A stretch of DNA of 36,961 bases from Aquincolibacterium sp041674705 (lineage in GTDB: Bacteria > Omnitrophota > Omnitrophia > Omnitrophales > Aquincolibacteriaceae). Location: NCBI GenBank assembly GCA_041674705.1, contig JBAYVF010000017.1, positions 1-36,961 of the forward strand, written 5' to 3'. Both the position numbers and the translations under genes were made by a program. Shown here piece by piece: positions 9,001 through 14,935 of this stretch. How positions within the stretch are numbered: the first letter of the stretch is position 1; every line of letters starts with the position of its first letter. The notes beneath the pieces were generated by a model that had not been told where the DNA came from, did no database searches, and worked only from the letters and a program-made list of their open reading frames with translations.

Positions 9001-11503
9001 GGAGGCCGCCAACCGAATCCAGCATCTCCTCGCACTGGATCGCCATGCTCTCCCGTAAACGAAGCCTTTCTTCCGCGCACTCCTGATAAGTCCGGAATTT
9101 CGCCTTAAGTTGCCGGATCAACTCGTCGAGGTTTGTGTTTTCGCCGCCGCCGAAGCGACGACCTTTTCCCACTTGGGGACCGCGCAGGGGACGGGTGGTT
9201 ATGGCATCATCGTTTGTCAGCGCAATGCCGTCCGAGCCGTAGGTGTACCATTTGGCTTCGGTATCGCCAGGGCCCTGAACCGAGTAGATCTTGTTGGCAT
9301 CATCATAAAAGCCGGCACGCAGGGTCTGACCGATCGATCCGTCCGCATTTAAAGCCACAACCCTCAGGGTGTGCGCCAGGCCACGATCCACGATGATCAC
9401 TTCCCCGGCTACTTCATAACGGTAGGTCACCTGAAGTGTCAGCGTCCCGTCGGCAACTTCCAAAGATTCACTGATCATGCGGCCCTCGGCATCATAGCCG
9501 ACGATTTTAAAAGTCTTCCCATCAGCGTTCGACGTGCGAGTCCTCACAAGAATCGCTACGGCGTTCGGATCGATGGGGATCATGCAGGTGTAGCTATATT
9601 CCACATTCCCGGACTTAAGCACGATCGTGACAATATTCGGCGTGTTCGGATCTGTCAGAATGCGAAGATTTTGAATCGTTGCGGCGCTCTCCAAACGTCC
9701 CTGGAGCGCTGTCTGGGCGAGAGCGAAGGCTAAATCAGTATCATAAACAGAAGAAGGAACGTTGACGGGGCCGAGGATCTCGGCGTTGTAGGTCTTGGCG
9801 GCAGAACGGGAGAGAACATTGCCCGTATTATCGAGAACCATGGTGCCCTGCTCTAAAAGACGGGGCGTTTGAGGATCTTTCCAATCGTAAAGGGCGTAGC
9901 GAAGGTTGGTGACGTCGTAGGCGTAAACCTGACGGCTCGTGGTATCGTAGACGTAGCGATAGTCCACGAGGTTTGTTGCGTCAGGCGAAGGCGGCCCACG
10001 GCTCTGGATAATGCCTCCCCATTCGTCGCTCGGAAACGCCGCATAGACATCAAAGATCCGTCCGTCGTTGGGATCTGTGACGATCCATTCACCGCTCGGG
10101 GCCTTCTCAAGAAGCTTCTTATATTGAGGAGGCGTGGTCGCAGGCAGCAACGTTCCGGCTTCGAGTATATTCTGGGGACTATCGATCAACCCGCTCGATG
10201 CGTCCGGTGCCGTCCCTTCGATAAAGCTCATTTTGATATAAGTATTTTCTGCATAATTGAGAACGGTCATGGTTTCATGATTCGCGGCATCCTTCTCATA
10301 AACATATTCCAGATCAATGCCGGTATCGCGATAGCGAAGCACACGTCCAAAGCCGCCGTTCTCAAGACGCTCAAATACAAGAAGCTGGATCGGGTTCTGG
10401 GGGTAAGTGATTTTATACGTAGTTGCGGTAATGTCCATTCTCGAAAGAACTTTGGCGCCGACAAGTTTGCTTTCCATTTCTCCCACCGCCAAAAGTTCTC
10501 CGCGCTTATTCATATCCGTCAAACGATATTCCCAATAATTCACCGTTTCGGAAGGAGTCGTCCCGGTCTGGGAACGATCAATCACTGTCAGAGTGCCTTT
10601 TTCATCGTCGTAGCGAATCTCGATAGAGATCGGAGTCGTGGCCCCCTCAATTTTCTGATAACTCAGAAGACGGCTCTCTCCGGCCGGCAACTGCTCGTAG
10701 GTCCTTTCTACATAGTAGGAAGGATCCGGCGTCCGGTCATAAAGCGTCACGCGGTTCCCGTCGTAGCGAACCGAAACCGACTGGACATACTGATTCGTCG
10801 AATCATTTAAAAGCCAATAACCGGTCTCGATCAATTGGTCCAGCTGGCCATCCGCAAGAGTTGTGAACTTTTGATACGTGCTGAGCTGATCGCCCTGACC
10901 CACCGTGATCACACGAACGTACGAAACAGCCGCTCCGTTTTCGGAACTCGTTTCGTACGAAAACTGGCGGGTCTCAAGCGCGTAACCGGTGACTTTCCCC
11001 TGGTCATCCATCACGGGCCGAGTCATGTCGCAGATCTCAAGAATGGCATTGCTTGCATTGTTATATTTGAAATAAGTATGGTCGGCATAGCTCACCGTCG
11101 TGATGCCATTCACGTCAGTCTCAGAGGTGGCGCCTTCTTCGGTTTTATTAAGAAGCGGATTTTGGCCCGTCAAAAAAGAAGTGGAAATCTGAGGCGTCTG
11201 GCCTTGTGGAATATCGCCGGCAAAAGGATTTTGCTGATTTTGACCCGGAGTGACGGCATTCAGAGGATTCTCGTTCGCCTGGCCCTGAAGATCCTGTTGC
11301 TGCTGTCCCAGATCCTGCATGAAATGGATCTTGTCATTTTTCCCAAGATCCTCGGCAGGCAATAACGGAGTTGCGCTGGGCGAAATGATGTTCGCGAAGC
11401 CAAGCTGCACATCACTCTGCGTCATGAGAAAGGTAAAGATCACAAAGAGACTGACCGCTTTAATCCCCCACGGTTTTCTCTCGCTGTGATACGCATTCAG
11501 CAT
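1..11503 (-). CDS. Giant secreted repeat protein, at least 3,834 residues, C-terminus beyond window
   Basis: One reading frame runs without a stop from the ATG at 11503 past the left edge, at least 3,834 codons. An in-frame TGA lies seven codons upstream and GGAAGGGG precedes the ATG, so the start is well fixed. Residues 1-37 look like a Sec signal peptide: basic start, hydrophobic stretch 16-27, likely cleavage after GFA. Residues 38-125 are Gln/Asn-rich. Residues about 130-1,800 contain many short beta segments resembling YD/RHS strands (for example YDAEGR and YDAQGR). From about residue 1,820 onward come at least 22 units of a 75-108-residue repeat. No enzyme domain is recognisable in the visible part. 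It is probably a surface or extracellular structure or adhesion protein; giant genes of this kind are known from Omnitrophota. It is monocistronic as far as seen, with its own promoter. Confidence 0.93.
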   Translation of the reverse strand, partial: MLNAYHSERKPWGIKAVSLFVIFTFLMTQSDVQLGFANIISPSATPLLPAEDLGKNDKIHFMQDLGQQQQDLQGQANENPLNAVTPGQNQQNPFAGDIPQGQTPQISTSFLTGQNPLLNKTEEGATSETDVNGITTVSYADHTYFKYNNASNAILEICDMTRPVMDDQGKVTGYALETRQFSYETSSENGAAVSYVRVITVGQGDQLSTYQKFTTLADGQLDQLIETGYWLLNDSTNQYVQSVSVRYDGNRVTLYDRTPDPSYYVERTYEQLPAGESRLLSYQKIEGATTPISIEIRYDDEKGTLTVIDRSQTGTTPSETVNYWEYRLTDMNKRGELLAVGEMESKLVGAKVLSRMDITATTYKITYPQNPIQLLVFERLENGGFGRVLRYRDTGIDLEYVYEKDAANHETMTVLNYAENTYIKMSFIEGTAPDASSGLIDSPQNILEAGTLLPATTPPQYKKLLEKAPSGEWIVTDPNDGRIFDVYAAFPSDEWGGIIQSRGPPSPDATNLVDYRYVYDTTSRQVYAYDVTNLRYALYDWKDPQTPRLLEQGTMVLDNTGNVLSRSAAKTYNAEILGPVNVPSSVYDTDLAFALAQTALQGRLESAATIQNLRILTDPNTPNIVTIVLKSGNVEYSYTCMIPIDPNAVAILVRTRTSNADGKTFKIVGYDAEGRMISESLEVADGTLTLQVTYRYEVAGEVIIVDRGLAHTLRVVALNADGSIGQTLRAGFYDDANKIYSVQGPGDTEAKWYTYGSDGIALTNDDAITTRPLRGPQVGKGRRFGGGENTNLDELIRQLKAKFRTYQECAEERLRLRESMAIQCEEMLDSVGGLQKKIEDEQYRGLGGPGNGKNGDNDLNYHNPAPAPAYVAALAGMGSAPIDNPNAQVAYTNDARTAATISLNGLVQDWTAGVDGIFGSGDDELQKVTEIATKTTWYYAAGRLSRAEDASGNLLAEYTYDDASQEFSVKAYDLDPADDTWKLSGEYKYSYSDKSDPFGSSELLSSKFEQDGSSYVQTYTDGRLISLTKDGAEVSLSNVYASGIYHGETFSELFDDTGRILLWKGLVEVPRVDADGRFVREDGTIAMTEEEAAKDLVPQWISYAWTGEPATGTGEAAAGQTVTVSTYSIEGTERTLQSQMIYKLGADGTFGTSDDVLTYVQAYDAVNKIHYEQTYDAQGRVLIYKNQDTGDELRYTYDDTAKTVTITSSGNYFKQIYKFDDNHPGDFSFARLIEEERDGIKRKWDEAEQLISTTDLSTGAAVTSPSGRYVTSVTDKDGVTTFFQDGVILSVVKRDGTMLRTYTHIVDPVTGELTDVNFEGKGTLAKVSICLENSASGCSNYRVIYENGIMLEYQMKDNRPVLVWIGDPLGIEFTQTTDPKTGDLTLRYNDGRMSVYSQVAGFYEIQRSTNLRGEVETYCYYGASMGAACQAVDLEGSQGKIQSAIDALPQTGVDTGTVKFAAPDIKAGDPGLDFSVRADGTIAFYAPRDKTEWQEIPNSLYSISEFGRVTISQLEGTKVTQTIELRADGTLASVTKNDADGRVSDTYRFDEGGTKIVSHSIYTYFSTDKENEDYRLLKLVESYSVADLNKRLVGDITGTVGTLESRVHYLARHAEAPQEDLKSTLNEATLGRFDYLGMGLVDYTENYLKPLTPGGEPRFLSSVLQQYTVFQLMRSITYKNLTGTTVCGESFAGCEAVSFDRFSYLAGTNDIDFTSRFLVFANNLEDNELQSVFRTEEVADGITVTHDFGNDFTEDNTDDTFTVSRAVEVGDDLDGDSTRVEWGSEVYEYEALAASYTHKDGYKEAYAAGAFSDPQSHSIQYDVYGDGSVTRTKSFKFIRGVEMTQVSYTETQKRVAGDPGYEGTLFESLLGNLTAAELEAFKGQDYSFSRTWRLGWDQAEEDRGFKSESYSVTSRDENETRSVSRDILTDILTYNRQLKREDLAASFGAGETFGNVREKILGDLTSEEAMFESWSYAGGFNTTQLLMDHSFSIDIYGDGTLSRTRNYEVMDGAQTGKITYSETKEVAHSTLSYDGTHSIGELLLGGLARDPAWVDEPVTLTETWSTDFNSAHTAKTVANGFEGESYQITSASGKITRSANWDAVKGEVFYNYVEQIKVAYDTITVNGISVGDTLLGDVLGNPNWSSRSILYFTSSRESFNVTDRFIDSEYYQATSRDRKITRTLSIDRYHPAGPRVSYSESTRVTRADIEAFLTDPNITILPADRAAFEAVFNNPAFQYNVFNLVVSSMDAFNLQGRARVITGKSYQVSSRDGDFTHTLSIDDRVPSGYDPVADKPTGYRTVATYQVQERMRRSDLLAIIPLIEPASAQAEALATLNAEAFKFATFYRTTSFQTGVNGESAAVESWSWSSRDGNKSYSISVNRNAPDGVEASFTRSERVSQAAALAIVNSPDFTDPDKKAQALLALQSDPMTTVMMSVTGDQDPVYQWSSSVDPNISYTLSINTHVPVGVNNAPTGREVSFARSVRVSKEEIAAKIALIQDPAKKQAAEAALLLGAIFYRSQAGTDEATYQWTKFGNPNESFTLAVNSLVPVGIPDAQGNYPSHKVETTFSQSVRVSRADVLARIGDSYVAGDSWFPTLEKWQEAHDAFLKGDSFYLSRSGSDIPVYQWTDRDDPNANYSLQVKEGPAVWVAPDGTSRSVIWHDASFSVSRRVSREHVAAQYANLPATDSRRVALEAAILLGDLFYMTMGDKGPSYQWTDRSNRNISFSLSLNEKFPDGTQASGFRTEVTFSRSERASIEEAMAERLKMADIQDRAEAKEKLEIPGAMVTRTLTDTESALDGIDPAYQISDPAQPDTSYGITIRSGIPVGNRNAEGQYTQFMTEASWSITTRVPKSLALAELSANPPANATVAEVTAAIADGGIFYMSRAGTNDTNLQYQWTSLANLNKGYSLQIKAGWNEASFSWTEQVSLERVRSAFESRGLAATDPLAINLLAAIADGRAFFMSESERGPVFQWASETDRNLSHSMSFDQKVPTGLTAGTYKVPPEVTYTRSERVSFKEASDQVSLMSDPEDQAEARAKLAISGVAVTRTLSDGESLSDGIDPVYQFSDPSNVDQSFSITLKSGLPIGMPSTNTGVEALWNISTRVSQASVLARVENDATGKPWIANEEDRAAALAAVADGSTFYLSQAGSNDDGQYQWTSVANVNKSYSLQIKPTWHEAVFNWTERVSVERVQKEFDNLQLATDDSRYEKLRAAIADGKIFYMSPGEKGPSYQWTSETTRNASYSMAFDTTVPTGSDAGGTLATGVRTEVTFTRSERVSNEEARAQLLFIVDEADRAEAAEKLAALGIAGVTRVLSDGESAQDGINPVYQFQDPSDEDTSYSINLNTRAPEGVANTATGREATWSITTRVAGEILRTVIGNILDEAKRAEAGLALAEGATFFFSRAGTNDENPQYQWTSTTDPNVSFSLQDKKDWGESIFNRNTRVSVEMVAAQLRALDAGYLSLKDAYETERDLLPAGPERTTIEAALVTLKTNYDQKTADIRAALADGKMFYRSQTGNDEPSFSWSSETAPNRSYSLGLDTRVPVGIPNDAGVYPSYTRTLSFTQTNRMSLAFMQQASIVGSIVGLNEADTLKKRAEAQTAIAVGGTVFYEAVTDGKDPVYQWTDPNNSDESYSISLKTNVPVGYPVQYTGIEATFTRNIRVSRAEVVQQIDLIQDAAKKEAAQRALLEGVAFFKSQAGNDDPVYQWTHKPDPTDPGAANIGYSISINNHVPVGDPALATGREATFSSNRRVSFQEVRAAIKDILDPAKREVAYAALFDAEIFYQSQTGNDDPVYQWTSLANPNISYSLSTKSDWNESTFSRSIRVSR
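1151..3490 (-). repeat. Higher-order three-unit repeat (three cycles of about 780 bp)
   Basis: Within the array three unit types alternate. Type A has SDGIDPVYQ and a closing ITTRV, with anchors near 3231, 2447 and 1655. Type B has a NDxxxQYQWTS core and a short closing strand, with anchors near 2942, 2174 and 1379. Type C has an AIADGxxFYMS helix and a GPxYQWTSE core, with anchors near 3482, 2711, 1927 and 1151. Like units are spaced 768-795 bp apart, so a block of about 260 residues has been duplicated as a whole at least twice after the three unit types had diverged. Confidence 0.8.
6300..11100 (-). repeat. YD/RHS-like beta-rich region of the giant protein
   Basis: The first part of the mature protein has irregular repeats of short strands: a Y-x-Y-D-D/E turn followed by G-R or T-x-x-V. 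Examples are YDAEGR near 9,495, FDDTGR near 8,340, YDAQGR near 7,985 and YTYDD near 7,915. Three copies of a G-x-D-G-x-x-x-x-x-D-D loop (near 9,225, 8,750 and 8,060) look like acidic metal-binding turns. A short charged, probably coiled-coil segment with Cys809 and Cys824 and a Gly/Asn/Pro-rich stretch interrupt the region between about 9,190 and 8,840. The strand repeats are too irregular to call canonical RHS. Confidence 0.5.
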
Positions 11504-11650
11504 AAACAACGTCCCCTTCCCAATTCACTTTTCAAATCAAAAAAACAAAACAAGCATAAAACACAGCTACCGCACTTCTCCATCTCCACTCTCAACTTTG
11601 CGTCCGCCGTCCATATATTGTATTCCCGCGTGTAGCCAACCTCTAAGAGA

Positions 11651-11679
11651 AGTGTAGCCGCATTGAGTCTCTTTGTCAA
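11651..11679 (-). promoter_or_regulatory. Sigma-70-type promoter of the giant gene
   Basis: On the minus strand TTGACA (11679-11674) is followed after exactly 17 bases by TACACT (11656-11651). The -35 is a perfect consensus match and the -10 matches in four of six bases. A start site near 11644 would give a 5' leader of about 140 bases before the ATG. It is the best promoter match found in the window. Confidence 0.65.
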
Positions 11680-11688
11680 ATTTTGACA
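11674..11688. promoter_or_regulatory. Perfect palindrome over the -35 box (possible operator)
   Basis: The 15-base sequence TGTCAAATTTTGACA has perfect 7-base arms around one central base. One arm contains the -35 hexamer of the giant-gene promoter, and the other places a TTGACA on the plus strand. A dimeric regulator bound here would block RNA polymerase. No regulator gene is adjacent, so the role is inferred. Confidence 0.4.
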
Positions 11689-11889
11689 TGTTATAAATTG
11701 CTATATATTGATCTATCGCCATATGAGGAGAACGATTTTTAAAAGCCTCCTCAAAAAAACATCGCTTTAAAATTAAATTACTTTAAGGATTTGTCGATAA
11801 ACTGTGTTTTACAACATCTTCTCCACTCAACCCGATTTCCATAGAATCGAGAACCGAGGCCTGACCCAAAGAGAGCCCCACCAACTTTT

Positions 11890-12384
11890 TTATTTGAGAG
11901 GGAACCGTGGAAAAAGATCCGTCTTGAGACAGGTCACATGATCGATAAAAAGCACGCCGCTCAAATGATCGACTTCGTGCTCCACGCAGATCGCTTCGAT
12001 CCCGGTACTGATCTTCTCGAAAAATTCTCCGCGTTCGTCCTGCCACCGAAAACGAACCCACCGGTGACGCTTCAGAAATGCTGTGTAATCCGGAAAACTC
12101 ATGCACCCCTCTTTCCGCGCCTCCGGCTCTTTTTTTTCCAGGATCACAGGGTTGATCAAAATGAGTCGCTTCGCTTTGGGATCACGCTTCGAAACATCCA
12201 CGATCGCGACCGCTTTCGCGACGCCGATCTGAGGAGCGGCGATACCGATCCCATGCGGCTGGCTTTTCATGACGCGAACCAAAGACGCCACGAGCTTCAG
12301 AAGCGAACGATCAAAAACAACGACCGCCTGCGTTTTTTTTCTGAGGACCGGGTCGGGAAAAGTCCGGATCGGGAGAGGTTTCAT
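11890..12384 (-). CDS. def: Peptide deformylase
   Basis: The 164-residue protein removes the formyl group from the N-terminal methionine of new proteins in the cytoplasm. All three family motifs are visible: GIGIAAPQIG (motif G-x-G-x-A-A-P-Q), EGCMS with the metal-binding cysteine, and HEVDH with the two metal-binding histidines and the catalytic glutamate. The length is normal for the family. The ATG at 12384 has no Shine-Dalgarno sequence; a TATAAT hexamer lies at 12395-12390, six bases upstream, overlapping the stop codon of the preceding double-ACT gene. The gene is the last of a co-directional block, six bases after that stop. Confidence 0.95.
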   Translation of the reverse strand: MKPLPIRTFPDPVLRKKTQAVVVFDRSLLKLVASLVRVMKSQPHGIGIAAPQIGVAKAVAIVDVSKRDPKAKRLILINPVILEKKEPEARKEGCMSFPDYTAFLKRHRWVRFRWQDERGEFFEKISTGIEAICVEHEVDHLSGVLFIDHVTCLKTDLFPRFPLK

Positions 12385-12390
12385 CTGGGA

Positions 12391-12942
12391 TTATAAGGAG
12401 ACGCGTTCCAGCGGCTTGACCTGGATCTCGATCTTTAACTTTTTCGAGACCTTTGCCAAAAGGGCTTTCACTTTCGCCAAAGCTACCTTTCTCGGGACAT
12501 CCACTTCCAGAAGCATGGCGTAGGTGGTCTTGGCGCCTTTGCCCAGAATGCGGCTGTCGAGATCTGTGATATTGACACACATCCCGGCCAAGGCACGGCT
12601 CACCTCATAAACGATCCCGGTGCGATCTTTGCCGAAGGCGGTGACCATATAAGGAAGAGAGCCTTTCGCATGTTTTTTCCCACGCGGAGTTTCCCCTTGA
12701 AGCTCGGTCAGGTGGCAATCCAGAGACCAGGGAGCTTCCGTAAGAAGCTCCAAGCCTTGCAGCACACGGGCCATAGTCCCCGGCAACGGCAGACAGGCCG
12801 TCATCATCATGGCAAACTGCCCTTCTAAAAGGGTCATGCTGATATCCTCGAGATTACACCCGCGGGCGAACAAAAGGCCGCTCACCTTGGCAATGATACC
12901 GGGCTTATCTTTACCGCTGACTGTGATCAGTATTTTTTTCAT
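12391..12942 (-). CDS. Double-ACT-domain protein, GcvR-like
   Basis: The 183-residue cytoplasmic protein consists of two ACT domains. The first spans about residues 1-80 with VSGKDKPGIIAKVSGLLF, the second about 95-175 with AFGKDRTGIVYEVSRALA. ACT domains bind amino acids or act as protein-protein modules; the two-domain form resembles GcvR, the glycine cleavage repressor, and related regulators. No enzymatic domain or DNA-binding helix is present. The start codon overlaps the stop of the AsmA-like gene by four bases (ATGA), implying translational coupling. The ligand cannot be told from sequence, and GcvR function is only a family-level guess. Confidence 0.8.
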   Translation of the reverse strand: MKKILITVSGKDKPGIIAKVSGLLFARGCNLEDISMTLLEGQFAMMMTACLPLPGTMARVLQGLELLTEAPWSLDCHLTELQGETPRGKKHAKGSLPYMVTAFGKDRTGIVYEVSRALAGMCVNITDLDSRILGKGAKTTYAMLLEVDVPRKVALAKVKALLAKVSKKLKIEIQVKPLERVSL

Positions 12943-14465
12943 ATAATTTTCTTGCGCCCCAGATGTTTGAAGAGCTTTTCAACCCCTCGATTAATAAGCT
13001 GGTCCGTCCCGGCCTGTAACAGCGCCGCGCCAATAAAGTTCAGATCGGGCTGGACCGTGGCGTCCGGAAAAACACCGCTGTAGCGGAACGGGATCGTGAC
13101 CTGGCCGTTCCGATCCGCAATCATTTGCATTTCGCGGATCTTTTTCATCAGATAGGCGGAAATGGCCTTGGATAAAAGCAGCTGCAGGGAACCATCGACA
13201 CGATTGTTTAGGATCCCATAGGTCCCCTGACCGGACAATTGATAGTTGGGATGGAGCAACTGAAAGTCACTAACCTTCCCGATCCCCGCTTCCACCCCAA
13301 ACACCGCCTGCAAAGATTGAAACGGTGTATCACGTTCCCCCAGCATTGAGCTCAACTCCGGTGGAAGCTCGCCCCCCAAGGCGCTCGTCACCGCAAGCAC
13401 CGGAGAAAGACGGTCAAAAACCTCCTTGATAAGGTTCCTGTTTCTAAGAGCTCCGTCCCGAATCTCCATCGTGCCCTGCCCCTTAAGCGACCGCTTGATC
13501 AGCTCAGGATTCGCGCCATCGAACATCAGTTGCGCCCTGGCGTTAAGACGGCCTGATACATATTCGCCCTTCTTATAGTCAGCCGGAATGACCGACTCCA
13601 TATCCAGGTCACGCACCTCAAGCGTCCCTTCAAAATGCGGCTGGGTTTTGATCACCTTGAGGCGCCCTTTAAACACGGCCTTTTCGGGACCGTAGCGAAG
13701 TTGAAGATCGAGCGACTGCGACGCCAGGTCCAGATCCCCGTCCGCCTCAAGATTCGCTTTCGAAGAATCCAGGATAGATGCTTTTGCCGTAAAATGAAAA
13801 GGTGCGGCTGGATTTTTTTGATGAACGTCGATATCAAGCTTTTTAACATCAAGCCGGTAGGCGGGACGAACGGTCTCATCGATAAAATGGATCGTCGCAT
13901 TCTTTACAAAGATCTTTCCGATCCCAAATTGCCACCCTTGGGAAACGCGGCTCGGCTCATTAAGCGACAGGCTTCCCGTTCCCTCCGAAGCCTCGGCTGT
14001 CGGGATAAGGCCTCCCTGGGAACGTTGGGACGTAGTAGCCGGGATAGGCGTCACAAGTTTCTTAGCCGGCTGCCAATTCCAGTCCCCTTCCGGGTTGCGC
14101 TTAAGGAAGATCTCGGGGCTTTGGATCACGACCTCGGACATGCTGAGGTGCTTTTGTAAAATCGAAGTCAAATCCGCATCGATCCGGACTTGATCGCTTT
14201 GCAGGATCTTTTCAAGAGTTTGGGGGTGGTAGATTTTGAGACCGTCCACCCGAAGTTGGGGTTGGGGCCTCCACTGGAGCTTGATGTCACCCAGCTCCAC
14301 ACGAAAACCCGTTTGCTGGGTAAGAACTTTTTCGAATTCCGCCCGGAACATATTGGGATCGAAGTTTCGAACCGCGAAGTAACCCACCACGCCAAGGATC
14401 ATCCCGAGGATCACCAGCGCGGCAAGAAGACCGCCCAGAAATTTCAACGGACCTCGTAAGACCAT
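12939..14465 (-). CDS. AsmA-like membrane-anchored protein
   Basis: The 508-residue protein has one N-terminal membrane helix (about residues 8-33). It is followed by a typical AsmA start: a segment about making GFRVELGDIKLQW, then DGLKIYHP and a DADLTSILQ strand pattern. The C-terminal half (about 290-480) has the AsmA_2-type pattern with GQGTMEIRDGALRN and a late DGSLQLLLS strand. AsmA/YhdP proteins sit in the periplasm, form long beta-taco grooves, and are linked to lipid transport and outer-membrane homeostasis. At about 508 residues it is of AsmA rather than TamB size. Residues about 143-175 are a Ser/Gln/Gly-rich linker that coincides with a DNA palindrome. The ATG follows GAGGGTGT and overlaps the SNase-like gene by 22 bases. 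Confidence 0.8.
   Translation of the reverse strand: MVLRGPLKFLGGLLAALVILGMILGVVGYFAVRNFDPNMFRAEFEKVLTQQTGFRVELGDIKLQWRPQPQLRVDGLKIYHPQTLEKILQSDQVRIDADLTSILQKHLSMSEVVIQSPEIFLKRNPEGDWNWQPAKKLVTPIPATTSQRSQGGLIPTAEASEGTGSLSLNEPSRVSQGWQFGIGKIFVKNATIHFIDETVRPAYRLDVKKLDIDVHQKNPAAPFHFTAKASILDSSKANLEADGDLDLASQSLDLQLRYGPEKAVFKGRLKVIKTQPHFEGTLEVRDLDMESVIPADYKKGEYVSGRLNARAQLMFDGANPELIKRSLKGQGTMEIRDGALRNRNLIKEVFDRLSPVLAVTSALGGELPPELSSMLGERDTPFQSLQAVFGVEAGIGKVSDFQLLHPNYQLSGQGTYGILNNRVDGSLQLLLSKAISAYLMKKIREMQMIADRNGQVTIPFRYSGVFPDATVQPDLNFIGAALLQAGTDQLINRGVEKLFKHLGRKKII
13965..14002. repeat. Imperfect palindrome inside the AsmA-like gene
   Basis: CGACAGGCTTC (13965-13975) can pair with GAAGC (13987-13991) and CTGTCG (13997-14002), giving an 11-base-pair stem with a five-base bulge. 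It encodes the low-complexity Ala/Glu/Ser/Gly linker of the AsmA-like protein. It may be an inserted palindromic element kept in frame, or simply a structured linker sequence. Confidence 0.35.
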
Positions 14466-14911
14466 ACACCCTCGCCTTTTTTCTTGGCTTCCGCCTGAAC
14501 TTTCAGGAACTTAGCTTTGTACCTGAAATCCTGGGCCTCAACTACCTTGGCGGCACCGATCTTCACCAGGAATTCATTAATGAGAACTTCCTTTTCGCCA
14601 GGAGTCTCATGGGACTTCGCCGGGAATCCCAAGGATTTCGCTTTGAGATATGCATAGGCAAGCTCTTTCGCCCCGGGGGCAGAAGGAGCGATCAATTGAA
14701 ACTTCAGGTCCTGTTTCTGAACAAGCACCCGAAGGACCGAAATTCCTTCGGTATCCATCTGGATCCCGGCGAGGGCCACTTTCTTACCACTCTCAAGCAC
14801 GAGCGTCCCATCCGTCCCGACTTCCGTGACAACCTCCGCATAGAGACTGGGCTGGAAGCCTGCCCACAGGACCAGGAGACCTAAAATGAGGATCTTTTTT
14901 GGGGAGTTCAT
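14444..14911 (-). CDS. Secreted SNase-like (thermonuclease-fold) protein, probably non-catalytic
   Basis: After a signal peptide (MNSPKKILILGLLVL, cleavage near SLYA) the mature part follows the staphylococcal nuclease layout. It has a first strand pair with DGTLVLESGKKVALAGIQ, then a helix region and a VLINEFLVKIGAAKV segment. It ends with AEAKKKGEGVW, the typical SNase C-terminus. The Arg/Asp/Glu catalytic residues expected after the first strands are not visible, so the domain may be structural. The frame could start at TTG 14929 or ATG 14923; I chose ATG 14911 because it is preceded by a weak GAGAG and gives a compact signal peptide. It overlaps the AsmA-like gene by 22 bases and starts shortly after a lipoprotein gene, suggesting a shared envelope role. 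Confidence 0.6.
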   Translation of the reverse strand: MNSPKKILILGLLVLWAGFQPSLYAEVVTEVGTDGTLVLESGKKVALAGIQMDTEGISVLRVLVQKQDLKFQLIAPSAPGAKELAYAYLKAKSLGFPAKSHETPGEKEVLINEFLVKIGAAKVVEAQDFRYKAKFLKVQAEAKKKGEGVWSYEVR

Positions 14912-14935
14912 CATCGCTCTCATTTTCAAAAAAAG

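Larger units (their letters stand above)
11504..11889. other. Intergenic region between def and the giant gene
   Basis: This 386-base AT-rich stretch is the longest gap in the window. It holds the promoter and palindrome at 11651-11688 and a GGCTACAC motif repeated 22 bases apart in the leader (near 11630 and 11652). It also has an inverted repeat TGAGGAG/CTCCTCA near 11723-11753 that lacks a properly placed U-run. I see no credible gene in it and no clear terminator for def. Confidence 0.6.

Noticed and set aside
9869..10810. 313-codon open frame on the plus strand
   Set aside because: It is antisense to the giant gene; the minus frame has a signal peptide and coherent repeats, while this one has no recognisable features.
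11497..11679. 60-codon open frame in the giant-gene leader
   Set aside because: It has no Shine-Dalgarno and unlikely composition, and it would start inside the -35 box of the promoter.
11723..11753. Terminator for def
   Set aside because: The inverted repeat has its T-run on the wrong side for minus-strand transcription.
11783..12106. 107-codon open frame overlapping def
   Set aside because: It lies in another frame of the deformylase gene, which has all family motifs.
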